Part shown: positions 17,262-25,469 of the stretch, in pieces
Layout of the letters: every line of letters starts with the position of its first letter
How positions within the stretch are numbered: the stretch's first letter is position 1
NCBI RefSeq assembly: GCF_002914525.1
Contig: NZ_LODW01000104.1
Coordinates: forward strand, 124,001 to 188,000
Direction of reading: 5' to 3'
DNA from: Rhizobium hidalgonense
GTDB taxonomy: Bacteria > Pseudomonadota > Alphaproteobacteria > Rhizobiales > Rhizobiaceae
Length of the DNA stretch: 64,000 nt
The notes under the pieces: model-generated
What the model was told of the DNA's origin: nothing
The model's input: only the letters and a program-made list of their open reading frames with translations
Database searches by the model: none
Program-made: the position numbers and the translations under genes

Positions 17262-18641
17262 ATGGATTTCGATCTCGTTCTGCAGGGCACGGTGGTGCTG
17301 CCGGACCGCATTCTCGAAGCGGGTTATGTCGCCGTGCACGACGGTAAGATTGCCGAGGTCGGCCTCGGCGTGCCGCCTGCGGCGCGTGAACGCCATCTGC
17401 TCGGCAAAGCGTTGATCATGCCCGGCGCGATCGACGCGCAGGTGCATTCGCTGTCCCAGAAGAACCAGGAGGACTTCATCTGGTCGACGCGATCGGCAGC
17501 CGCCGGCGGCGTGACAACAATCGTCGACATGCCTTATGACGAGGGCGATCTCGTCTGTTCGGCGGCGGCGGTCAAACGCAAGATCGAGCATGCCGGCAGG
17601 CAGGCGCGCGTCGATTTCGCACTTTACGGCACCATCGATCCGGAAGAAGGCCCGGCGCGAATTGCCGAGATGGTCGAGGCCGGTGTTGCGGCCTTCAAAT
17701 TCTCGACCTTCGGCACCGACCCCAAGCGTTTTCCGCGCATTCCGCCCGCCCTGCTCGACGCCTGCTTTGCGGCAATCGCTCCGACCGGGCTGACGGCCGG
17801 TGTGCACAATGAAGATGACGAGGCGGTGCGCAGCTATATGGAGCAGGTGAAGGCGAGCGGTATCACCGACTGGCGGGCGCATGGCCTGTCGCGGCCTGCG
17901 ATTACCGAACTGCTGGCGATGCACACGATCTTCGAAACGGGTGCGAACACCGGCTGCCCGGCCCATGTGGTGCACTGCTCGCTCGGGCGCGGTTATGACA
18001 TCGCCCGCGCCTATCGCCGCGACGGCTTTGCGGCGACCGTCGAATGCTGCATTCACTATCTGACGCTCGACGAGGAAAACGACGTGAAGCGCCTCGGCGG
18101 CAAGGCGAAGATCAATCCGCCGCTGCGGCCGCGCGCCGAGGTGGAGAAGCTCTGGCGGAAAGTGGCCGACGGTGATGTCTGGCTGGTCTCGACCGATCAC
18201 GTCAGCTGGTCGGAAAACCGCAAGACCAACCCTGATATGCTTGCCAACGCCTCCGGCGTTCCCGGCCTCGAGGTGCTGGTGCCGCTCTTCGTCAAAGGCG
18301 CGATCGAACGTGGCATTCCCTTGACCTGGGCAGTCCGGCTGATGGCGGAAAATCCGGCCAGGCATTTCCGGCTCGACCATATCAAGGGGGCGCTGACGCC
18401 GGGCAAGGATGCCGATATCACCGTGCTCGAACCGACGGAGAGCGTCTATGACGCGTCGGCAAGCGGCAACAACATCGTCGGCTGGAGCCCTTACAACGGC
18501 ATTCGCCTGCCCTGGACCGTTGCCGCCACCTATCTTCGCGGCGAAAAGATCGCCGAAGGCGGAAATGTGCTGGCCGAGCCTGGCACCGGGCAATTCATCC
18601 GGCCGCTGCCACGCCAGGTCATTGCGGGAGGCGGTGCATGA
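17262..18641 (+). CDS. Cyclic amidohydrolase (hydantoinase type), probable hydantoin-5-propionate hydrolase
   Basis: A 459-residue amidohydrolase-superfamily TIM barrel of the dihydropyrimidinase/allantoinase branch. The bridging Lys (AFKFS, Lys146), His182 (GVHNEDD), His238 (VVHCSL) and Asp312 (STDHVSW) are at the expected places, and ECCIHYLTLDEEND is hydantoinase-like. Unusually the first metal motif HxH is QVH (Gln60, His62). In the ergothioneine pathway the hydantoin-5-propionate formed after desulfurisation needs ring opening to N-carbamoylglutamate, which this enzyme could do. The start is 13 bases after the lyase stop, and the stop overlaps the next start (ATGA). Confidence 0.8.
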   Translation: MDFDLVLQGTVVLPDRILEAGYVAVHDGKIAEVGLGVPPAARERHLLGKALIMPGAIDAQVHSLSQKNQEDFIWSTRSAAAGGVTTIVDMPYDEGDLVCSAAAVKRKIEHAGRQARVDFALYGTIDPEEGPARIAEMVEAGVAAFKFSTFGTDPKRFPRIPPALLDACFAAIAPTGLTAGVHNEDDEAVRSYMEQVKASGITDWRAHGLSRPAITELLAMHTIFETGANTGCPAHVVHCSLGRGYDIARAYRRDGFAATVECCIHYLTLDEENDVKRLGGKAKINPPLRPRAEVEKLWRKVADGDVWLVSTDHVSWSENRKTNPDMLANASGVPGLEVLVPLFVKGAIERGIPLTWAVRLMAENPARHFRLDHIKGALTPGKDADITVLEPTESVYDASASGNNIVGWSPYNGIRLPWTVAATYLRGEKIAEGGNVLAEPGTGQFIRPLPRQVIAGGGA

Positions 18642-19918
18642 ACCGTAATCTGCCCGTCAATGCAGAACGGATCGCCGGGGATATCGAGGCGCTCGCCGCA
18701 ATCACCGAGCCGGGGCATCCCTGGACGCGGCGGGCTTTTTCGCCGCTCTTCCTCGACGGCCGGGCCTATATCGAGGCGCGGATGAAGGCGGCGGGGCTGG
18801 AAACCCGGATCGATGCCGCCGGCAATCTGATCGGCCGGCGCACCGGTCGCAAACCCTGGCTCGGCACGATCATGCTCGGCTCGCATTCCGACACGGTCCC
18901 GGACGGCGGCCGCTTCGACGGCATTGCCGGGGTGATCTCGGCGCTGGAGGTGGCGCGCGCGCTCGCCGACCAGGCTATCGAACTTGACCACGATCTCGAA
19001 ATCGTCGATTTCCTTGCCGAGGAGGTCAGCATTTTCGGCGTCTCCTGCATCGGCAGCCGCGGCATGACCGGGCAATTGCCGGAGGCCTGGCTTTCCCGGG
19101 TCAGCGATGGGCGCGACCTTGCCGAAGGCATCGCTGAGGTGGGTGGCAGGCCAGGTGTGCTGGCGCAGCAGAAGCGGCCGGATATAGCAGGCTTTCTCGA
19201 GCTGCATATCGAGCAGGGCCCGGTGCTCGAAGCCGGAAGGGAGGATATCGGCATCGTCACCGCGATCTCGGGCATCACCCGGATCGAGATCACCGTCGAG
19301 GGGCGCGCCGACCACGCCGGCACGACGCCGATGGACCGGCGGGCGGATGCCCTGGTGGCGGCCTCGCAGCTGGTGCTCGACATCCGCAATGCCGCCGCCG
19401 AGCTTGCCAGGACGCCAGGCCATTTCGCCGCGACGGTCGGCGAATTCCGGATCGAGCCGAATGCCGCCAATGTCGTGCCGTCGAAAGTGGTGCTGCTGAT
19501 CGACGGCCGCGCCGAAATCCGCGCCGACATGGACGCCTTCTGCCGCTGGCTCGACGGCCATGTCGAAAAGCTGGCAACAGCCTACGGCGTGACCATCGGG
19601 ACACCGAACCGGGTTTCCGACAATCAGCCGACACCCGGCGATGCCGGCCTGCTCTCGACGCTGGAGGCTGCCTGCGAACGCGCCGGCGCAAAACATCGGC
19701 GCATGGCCTCCGGTGCAGGACACGATACGGCCTGGATCGCCAAGGTGGCGCCGGCGGCGATGATCTTCGTGCCCTGCCGGGAAGGCCGCAGCCATTCCGC
19801 CGACGAATGGGCCGAGAATGACGATATTGCGCTCGGCGCCGCCGTGCTTTTCCAAGCAGTGCGCGAGATGGATAAGGCTTTGAACGAGGAGACGGCCAAT
19901 GGGGCGCATACTGGTTGA
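18638..19918 (+). CDS. M20 Zn-hydrolase, probable N-carbamoyl-L-glutamate amidohydrolase
   Basis: A 426-residue member of the allantoate amidohydrolase / N-carbamoyl-L-amino-acid hydrolase / beta-ureidopropionase family. Metal and catalytic residues are visible in GSHSDTVPDGG (His83), GRFDG (Asp94), LAEEVSIFG (Glu128/129), ELHIEQGP (His190) and a late GRSHSADEW. The dimerisation-domain ADHAGTTPMDRR motif is typical. It would release CO2 and ammonia from a carbamoyl amino acid, the expected final step to glutamate in this operon. Coupled by overlap to both neighbours (4 bases upstream, 20 bases downstream). Confidence 0.83.
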   Translation: MNRNLPVNAERIAGDIEALAAITEPGHPWTRRAFSPLFLDGRAYIEARMKAAGLETRIDAAGNLIGRRTGRKPWLGTIMLGSHSDTVPDGGRFDGIAGVISALEVARALADQAIELDHDLEIVDFLAEEVSIFGVSCIGSRGMTGQLPEAWLSRVSDGRDLAEGIAEVGGRPGVLAQQKRPDIAGFLELHIEQGPVLEAGREDIGIVTAISGITRIEITVEGRADHAGTTPMDRRADALVAASQLVLDIRNAAAELARTPGHFAATVGEFRIEPNAANVVPSKVVLLIDGRAEIRADMDAFCRWLDGHVEKLATAYGVTIGTPNRVSDNQPTPGDAGLLSTLEAACERAGAKHRRMASGAGHDTAWIAKVAPAAMIFVPCREGRSHSADEWAENDDIALGAAVLFQAVREMDKALNEETANGAHTG

Positions 19919-20996
19919 GAAGGATGTGGAAGCCGCCGTCAAGGGCGGCTCCGTCTATGCCGCCGGCGGCGGCGGCTGGGCCGATCATGGCCGCATGCTC
20001 GGTTATGCCGCCGTCAATGTCGGCAAGCCGGAGCTGGTCTCGATCGACGAGCTGCAGGACGAGGACTGGATCGCCACGGCAGCGGCGATCGGCGCGCCAG
20101 CCTCGACCACCCCCTGGGAAATGCAGGGCATCGATTATGTGAAGGCAGTGCAGCTCTTACAGGAGGCGCTGGGCGAGAAACTCTCCGGGCTGATCATCGG
20201 CCAGAACGGCAAATCCTCGACGCTGAACGGCTGGCTGCCGTCGGCTATCCTCGGCACCAAGGTGGTCGACGCGGTCGGCGATATCCGCGCGCATCCGACA
20301 GGCGATATGGGCTCGATCGGCATGGCCGGATCGCCCGAGCCGATGATCCAGACCGCGGTCGGCGGCAACCGGGCGGAGAACCGCTATATCGAGCTGGTGG
20401 TGAAAGGGGCGACGGCGAAGATCTCGCCGGTGCTGCGCGCCGCCGCCGATCAATCCGGCGGCTTCATCGCCAGCTGCCGCAATCCGCTTCGGGCGTCCTA
20501 CGTTCGCAGCCATGCGGCGCTCGGCGGCATCTCGATGGCGCTTGCGCTCGGCGAAGCGATCATCGCGGCGGAGAAACGCGGCGGATCTGCCGTTATCGAC
20601 GCGATCTGCAAGACGACCGGCGGACATATCCTCGCCGAGGGCGCCATCACCCGCAAAGAGGTCGTCTACACCAAGGAGGCCTTCGACATCGGCACGATCC
20701 GCGTTGGCGCGGGCGAGAAATCGGTGACGCTGCATGTGATGAACGAATATATGGCGGTCGACGATGCCGATGGCGGGCGGCTTGCCACCTTCCCCGCCGT
20801 CATCACCACGCTGTCGACGGAGGGCGAGCCGCTCAGCGTCGGCCAGCTGCGCGAGGGCATGCCGGTCTTCATCCTGCACGTGCCGATGGAGATCATTCCG
20901 CTCTCGGCAAGCGTGCTCGATCCGAGCGTCTATCCCGTCGTCGAGAAGGCGATGGGGATCGAGATCGCCCGCTATGCGTTGGCGGCGAGGGCCTGA
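19899..20996 (+). CDS. DUF917 family protein, probable thiohydantoin desulfurase
   Basis: A 365-residue protein of the DUF917 family, now associated with (S-methyl-)thiohydantoin desulfurase activity. Family traits are the Gly-rich GGGGWADHG near residues 23-31, the GAPASTTPWEMQG and GLIIGQNGKSS region, GDMGSIGMAGSPEP in the first half and a C-terminal beta-rich domain with FILHVPMEIIPLS. In the proposed pathway it would remove sulfur as sulfide from the thiohydantoin made by the urocanase-like enzyme. Its start overlaps the M20 gene by 20 bases, giving tight coupling. Family call is firm; the reaction is inference from context. Confidence 0.8.
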   Translation: MGRILVEKDVEAAVKGGSVYAAGGGGWADHGRMLGYAAVNVGKPELVSIDELQDEDWIATAAAIGAPASTTPWEMQGIDYVKAVQLLQEALGEKLSGLIIGQNGKSSTLNGWLPSAILGTKVVDAVGDIRAHPTGDMGSIGMAGSPEPMIQTAVGGNRAENRYIELVVKGATAKISPVLRAAADQSGGFIASCRNPLRASYVRSHAALGGISMALALGEAIIAAEKRGGSAVIDAICKTTGGHILAEGAITRKEVVYTKEAFDIGTIRVGAGEKSVTLHVMNEYMAVDDADGGRLATFPAVITTLSTEGEPLSVGQLREGMPVFILHVPMEIIPLSASVLDPSVYPVVEKAMGIEIARYALAARA

Positions 20997-20999
20997 GCC

Positions 21000-21329
21000 G
21001 TGGCGCGCGATCGGGGACTGGAAGAACTGCTGCGCGAGGAACTCGGCGATCGGCCGGGCCTAGCCGAAAAATCCATGTTCGGTGGCTGGGCCTTCCTGCT
21101 GAACGGCAACCTTCTCTGCGGCGCCCGCAGTGACAGCCTGCTGGTCCGTCTCGGCAAGGGCAATGACGGCTGGGCACTGGCGCTGCCCGGCGTAATCCAG
21201 ATGCTGATGGGCGAGCGGGTCATGCACGGCTGGGTGCGCGCCAATGCCGAGGTTTACGGTGACGATGCGCTGAGACGGCGTCTGCTCGATGCTGCGCTTG
21301 CCTATGTGGAATCGCTGCCGGACAAGTGA
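21000..21329 (+). CDS. TfoX N-terminal domain protein
   Basis: A 109-residue protein consisting only of a TfoX-N domain (EKSMFGGWAFLLNGNLLCGA near residues 23-42, then LLVRLGKGNDGWALALPG and MHGWVRANAEV). Full-length TfoX is a competence regulator, but single-domain versions are widespread with unknown roles. The start is GTG, four bases after the DUF917 stop, so it is embedded in the operon. Nothing in the known ergothioneine chemistry requires it; it may be a regulator, chaperone or small-molecule binder for the pathway. Confidence 0.8.
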   Translation: MARDRGLEELLREELGDRPGLAEKSMFGGWAFLLNGNLLCGARSDSLLVRLGKGNDGWALALPGVIQMLMGERVMHGWVRANAEVYGDDALRRRLLDAALAYVESLPDK

Positions 21330-21335
21330 CGCCAT

Positions 21336-21360
21336 TCTCTCTACCCCAGCGGGGAGAAGG
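21336..21360. repeat. Short GC-rich inverted repeat
   Basis: CCCC-AGC-GGGG with flanking TCT/AGA pairing, in the 63-base gap before the urocanase-like gene. It resembles trimmed copies of the C-run/G-run palindromes common between rhizobial genes; a fuller one is at 26279-26298. Confidence 0.4.
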
Positions 21361-21392
21361 GAAAAAGCAGAGAACCAAGCGAGGAACCAACG

Positions 21393-23054
21393 ATGCCGAA
21401 GGCCAATCCACGTCATCCGAAATTTCCGATTCCCGGCGGGCCGGAGCTGCGCGCCAAGGGCTGGCGGCAGGAGGCGCTGCTGCGGCTGCTTGAAAACGTG
21501 CTTGCTGTCGGCGAGGATCCGGAAAACCTGGTCGTTTATGCCGCACTCGGCAAGGCTGCCCGCAATTGGGCGGCGCATAAAGGCATCGTCAAGGCGCTGA
21601 CCGAGATGGACGAGGATCAGACGCTGCTCATCCAGTCCGGCAAGCCGATCGGGCTGGTGCGGACGCATGCCAAGGCGCCGCTGGTCATCATGGCGAACTG
21701 CAACATCGTCGGGCAATGGGCAAAGGCCGAGGTGTTCTACGAACTGCAGCGCAAGGGACTGATCTGCTGGGGTGGGCTGACGGCCGGCGCCTGGCAATAT
21801 ATCGGCAGCCAAGGCGTCATCCAGGGAACTTACGAGATCTTCATGCGCATTGCCGAGCGTCGCTTTGGCGGCGATCTCGCCGGCCGCTTCGTGCTGACTG
21901 CCGGCCTCGGCGGCATGGGCGGGGCGCAGCCGCTCGCCGGCCGCATGGCCGGTGCGGCGATCCTCTGCGTCGACATCGATCCGGAGCGTGCCCGCAAGCG
22001 CCAGCAGATCGGCTATCTCCAGGAGATCGCACCCGATCTCGATACCGCCCTTCAAATGATCGATAGGGCGGTGAAGGACCAGCGGGCGCTGTCCGTCGGG
22101 CTCGTCGGCAATGCGGCTGAGGTCTATCCGGAAATCGCCCGGCGCGGCATCGTGCCCGACATTGTCACCGACCAGACCTCGGCGCACGACCTCGTCTACG
22201 GCTATGTGCCGAAGGGCATGAACCTCGACCAGGTCAAGGGGCTGCGCGACGACGGCCAGGGGCAATTGATGGCGGCCAGCCGCGCCTCGATCGTCGAGCA
22301 TGTCAATGCGATGCTGGAATTCCAGAAGAAGGGCGCCGAAGTCTTCGACAACGGCAACCTGATCCGCACACAGGCGAAGGAGGGCGGCGTCACCAACGCT
22401 TTCGACATCCCGATCTTCACGGAAGCCTATCTCCGGCCACTATTTGCCCGGGCGATCGGGCCGTTCCGCTGGATGGCGCTGTCAGGCGAGGAGAGCGATA
22501 TCGCCCGCATCGACGATCTGCTGCTCGAAATGTTTCCCGACAACAAGATCATCACCAACTGGATCCGCCTGGCGCGCGAGCATGTGCCCTTCGAGGGGCT
22601 TCCGGCCCGCATCGCCTGGCTCGGCCACGGCGAACGCACTATGCTGGCACGGCGCGTCAATGCGCTGGTTTCGAGCGGCGAACTCGAAGGGCCTGTCGCC
22701 TTCTCGCGCGACCACCTCGATGCTGGCGCCATGGCGCACCCCAATATCATGACCGAGCGGATGAAGGACGGCTCCGATGCGATTGCCGACTGGCCGCTGA
22801 TCGATGCGATGATGCTCTGCTCCTCGATGGCCGACCTCGTCGTCGTCCATTCCGGCGGCGGCGGATATGCCGGCTACATGACCAGCTGCGGCGTCACCGT
22901 CATCGCTGACGGCACCGATGCCGCCGACGAGCGGCTGGATCACGCGCTAACCAACGACACGGCGCTTGGCGTCATGCGCTACGCCGATGCGGACTACGAG
23001 GAGGCGCTGGACGAGGTCGCGAAGAAGGACGTGCCCTATATAAGGCTCGGTTGA
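21393..23054 (+). CDS. Urocanase-family protein, probable thiourocanate hydratase
   Basis: A 553-residue protein of the HutU family. It keeps the NAD+-binding GLGGMGGAQP (171-180), TLLIQSGKPIG, YIGSQGVIQGTYE and VTDQTSAHD. It departs from true urocanases at the active site: the conserved Cys of RICW is Ala408 (RIAW), and the HHGGGVGMG loop is HSGGGGYAG. These changes, with the MIO-less lyase in the same operon, argue for thiourocanate rather than urocanate as substrate. The gene is last in the operon, and I see no hutI, hutF or hutG nearby. GAGGAACCAACG precedes the ATG. Confidence 0.8.
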   Translation: MPKANPRHPKFPIPGGPELRAKGWRQEALLRLLENVLAVGEDPENLVVYAALGKAARNWAAHKGIVKALTEMDEDQTLLIQSGKPIGLVRTHAKAPLVIMANCNIVGQWAKAEVFYELQRKGLICWGGLTAGAWQYIGSQGVIQGTYEIFMRIAERRFGGDLAGRFVLTAGLGGMGGAQPLAGRMAGAAILCVDIDPERARKRQQIGYLQEIAPDLDTALQMIDRAVKDQRALSVGLVGNAAEVYPEIARRGIVPDIVTDQTSAHDLVYGYVPKGMNLDQVKGLRDDGQGQLMAASRASIVEHVNAMLEFQKKGAEVFDNGNLIRTQAKEGGVTNAFDIPIFTEAYLRPLFARAIGPFRWMALSGEESDIARIDDLLLEMFPDNKIITNWIRLAREHVPFEGLPARIAWLGHGERTMLARRVNALVSSGELEGPVAFSRDHLDAGAMAHPNIMTERMKDGSDAIADWPLIDAMMLCSSMADLVVVHSGGGGYAGYMTSCGVTVIADGTDAADERLDHALTNDTALGVMRYADADYEEALDEVAKKDVPYIRLG

Positions 23055-23165
23055 ACTGGATCGCGAATTGCTGCAATCATTGTCATATCTCATCGGGGCC
23101 ATGACATGGAAACAGCAAAGATCTTCTGAGCACGAGGTGGTCGAGACGGTCGATGCGGATCATGC

Positions 23166-24434
23166 CTATCTCCTGGTCAGCTGTTGAGCGACACAGGCTG
23201 AGATAAAGGCCAGCGCCAGCATGGCAATCGTGAAAATGACGACGGCGGCCCAGCCTTCGGCGGCAAAGAACCAGCCGCCGGCCGAGCCCATGAGGCTGGA
23301 GCCGACATAATAGGCCAGCATATAGAGCGACGAGGCGTGCCCCTTGGTGCCGAGCGCCAGTCTGCCAACAAGGCCGCTGGCGATGGAATGGCTCATGAAG
23401 AAGCCGGTCGTCAGCACGATAATGCCTAGGATGATGGATGGCAGCGAGGCAGAGAGTGTCAGCGCGCTGCCGCCGGCGGTCAGCGCCAGGCCGAAGAGAA
23501 GCACGCGAAAATGCCCGATGCGGTCTCCGATGAAACCGCCGATCGAGGAGGCGCCGATGCCGAAGAGATAGACGGTGAAGATCAGGCCGAGTTGGGTCTG
23601 GTTGAGGCCATAGGGTGGCGCCACCAGGCGGAAACCGGCATAATTGTAGATTGTCACGAAGGAGCCCATGGCCAGGAAGGCGATGGCGAAAAGCAAAGGC
23701 AACGCCGGATTGGCGAGATGGCTGAGCCAGGCTTTTGCATGAAAGCTGGGATCGAAGCCCGGCCGGCGGACGAAATTCTTTGACGGCGGCAGCAGGGCGA
23801 TGAAGCCGATCGCGGCGGCTAGGCCGATGGCGCCGATGAGGAAGAGCGCTGGCCGCCAGCCGAAATACTCGGCGAAGATGCCGGTGAGCACCCGGCCGGA
23901 CATGCCGCCGAAGGCCGTGCCGCCGACATAGAGGCCCATGCTGGCGCCGAGGCCGCGCGGATCGATTTCCTCGGCTAGATAGGCCATGGCTACGGCCGGC
24001 ACGCCGCCGAGAACGAGGCCCTGCAGGGCACGGATGATAAGCAGCAGGTGCCAGTTCGGGGCAAAAGCCGTGGCGATCGTCAGGAGCGCCGCGCCGACCA
24101 GCGAGATCGACATCAGGCTGCGCCGGCCGAGACCTTCCGAGACGGCGGCGGCGCAGACGATGGCAAGCGCGAGGAAGCCGGTGGAGAGCGACAGGGACAA
24201 CGAGCTTTCGGCCGGGCTGACGGAGAATTCCTGCGCGAAGATCGGCAGCAGCGGCTGGACGCAATAGAGCAGCGAGAAGGTGGAGAAACCGGAGAGAAAT
24301 AGCGCCAGGCTGGCGCGGCGATAGGCGCCGGTGCCGCGCGTCAGGTAGTATTTTTGTCCTGGCATCGCGGTCTGCACGGAAGTCTTCACGGCATGTGCTG
24401 CCGGCATCTCATCATCCCTGCCTTCTGAGGTCAT
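23166..24434 (-). CDS. MFS transporter, YnfM type
   Basis: A 422-residue major facilitator with about 12 hydrophobic helices, starting with ALFLSGFSTFSLLYCVQPLLP. The loop 2-3 signature is modified (EGLGRRSLM), and IRALQGLVLGGVPAVAMAYLAEE matches the YnfM-like drug/sugar efflux group. It is three bases after the LysR gene on the same strand, so probably co-transcribed with it. It converges with the ergothioneine-type operon and so is not part of it. An inner ATG at 24407 with AGGGA upstream is an alternative start. Substrate unknown. Confidence 0.85.
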   Translation of the reverse strand: MTSEGRDDEMPAAHAVKTSVQTAMPGQKYYLTRGTGAYRRASLALFLSGFSTFSLLYCVQPLLPIFAQEFSVSPAESSLSLSLSTGFLALAIVCAAAVSEGLGRRSLMSISLVGAALLTIATAFAPNWHLLLIIRALQGLVLGGVPAVAMAYLAEEIDPRGLGASMGLYVGGTAFGGMSGRVLTGIFAEYFGWRPALFLIGAIGLAAAIGFIALLPPSKNFVRRPGFDPSFHAKAWLSHLANPALPLLFAIAFLAMGSFVTIYNYAGFRLVAPPYGLNQTQLGLIFTVYLFGIGASSIGGFIGDRIGHFRVLLFGLALTAGGSALTLSASLPSIILGIIVLTTGFFMSHSIASGLVGRLALGTKGHASSLYMLAYYVGSSLMGSAGGWFFAAEGWAAVVIFTIAMLALAFISACVAQQLTRR

Positions 24435-24437
24435 GGG

Positions 24438-25343
24438 TCAGCCCGCCGGATCCCAATAGGGCGGATCACCGAAGCTCTTCTTCAGGTGATCGGCGATGGC
24501 CCGCAGCTTGGCGGAGGGATTTCGCCCCTCGGGATGGGCCATGTAGATGAATTCGGCTTCCGGCCGGCGACCGACGTCGATTTCGGCAAGCCGGCCCTCG
24601 CGGATGGCCGGGCCGGCAATGAAGGCCGGCAGCAGCGCGATGCCGAGGCCGGCAATCGCAGCGTCGCGCAGCATATCGCCGTTGTTCATGCCGAGCGCCA
24701 GTTTCGCGCGGACGACGACCGCGCCCTCCGGCGTCTGGAAGCGCCAGTCGGCGACGCCGCGATTGGTGTAGAAGATACCGCGATGGCTGTTCAGGTCGGC
24801 AAGCGACGACGGAATCCCCCAGCGCGCGAGATAATCCGGCGACGCACAGAGAAGACGGCGACTCGGCGCAAGCTTCCAGGCGACCAGCCGGCTGTCGGCG
24901 ATCGGTCCATTGCGGATGACGGCGTCATAGCCGTCCGAGGCGGCATCGACACGCCGGTCGTCGATATCGAGCGTCAGTTCGATATCGGGATGTTCGGCTA
25001 GGAAGGGATAGAGCGCCGGTCCAAGATGCATGCGGCCGAAGGTGACGGGCGCGGCGATACGGATCGGTCCCGACAGCGTGCCGCGCCGCTCGGCCATCGC
25101 GGCCGTGGCCTCGTCGATCTCCCGGACGATGCGCCCGGCGTGCTCCAGAAAGGCCGCACCATCCTCCGTCAAGGTGAGCTTGCGCGTCGTCCGGTGCAGC
25201 AGGATGCCGCCGAGTGACTTCTCCAGTTCCGCCAGCCTTTCGCTGACGACGGATTTGGAGAGCCGCAGCCGCCGGGCGGCCTCGCTGATCGAGCCTGCCT
25301 CGACCACGGCGACGAAAGCCGCAATGCCTTCGACCTTGATCAT
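24438..25343 (-). CDS. LysR family transcriptional regulator
   Basis: A 301-residue LysR regulator. The winged HTH (AFVAVVEAGSISEAARRLRLSKSVVSERLAELEKSLG split over residues 8-45) is followed by a substrate-binding domain with SGPIRIAAPVTFG and GLGIALLPAFIAGP. The DGYDAVIRNGPIADSRLVAWKL region is typical of the DsdC/CrgA-like subgroup. It is divergent from an SDR gene and probably controls it; an inverted repeat lies immediately upstream of its own start. Effector unknown. Confidence 0.92.
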   Translation of the reverse strand: MIKVEGIAAFVAVVEAGSISEAARRLRLSKSVVSERLAELEKSLGGILLHRTTRKLTLTEDGAAFLEHAGRIVREIDEATAAMAERRGTLSGPIRIAAPVTFGRMHLGPALYPFLAEHPDIELTLDIDDRRVDAASDGYDAVIRNGPIADSRLVAWKLAPSRRLLCASPDYLARWGIPSSLADLNSHRGIFYTNRGVADWRFQTPEGAVVVRAKLALGMNNGDMLRDAAIAGLGIALLPAFIAGPAIREGRLAEIDVGRRPEAEFIYMAHPEGRNPSAKLRAIADHLKKSFGDPPYWDPAG

Positions 25344-25345
25344 CG

Positions 25346-25360
25346 TTCGGATTTTCCGAA
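25346..25360. promoter_or_regulatory. Candidate LysR operator
   Basis: TTCGGA-TTT-TCCGAA, a 6-bp perfect inverted repeat three bases from the LysR start codon in the 126-base LysR/SDR divergent gap. A related half-site (TCCGAACG) recurs near 25387. Fits autoregulation and divergent control; not a proven site. Confidence 0.4.
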
Positions 25361-25469
25361 TTCGAGTTCCATCATCTGGAGACTAATCCGAACGAAGGGA
25401 AAATGCCATCTTCCATTCAACGAAAGGGACGGCAAGGGCCGCCTTAGCGCAAACACAGGAGATGGAAGC

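Noticed and set aside
16797..18593. Minus-strand open frame of 598 codons opposite the lyase and hydantoinase genes
   Set aside because: Shadow of the operon; low-complexity Arg/Ala/Pro composition and no ribosome site.
15659..23054. Histidine utilisation (hut) operon
   Set aside because: HutI, HutF and HutG are absent, the lyase lacks MIO residues and the urocanase-like protein lacks the conserved Cys, while DUF917, hydantoinase and carbamoyl hydrolase genes are present.
23083..24264. Minus-strand frame of 393 codons overlapping the MFS gene
   Set aside because: Second frame on the same strand as the clear MFS transporter, Arg-rich and without motifs.
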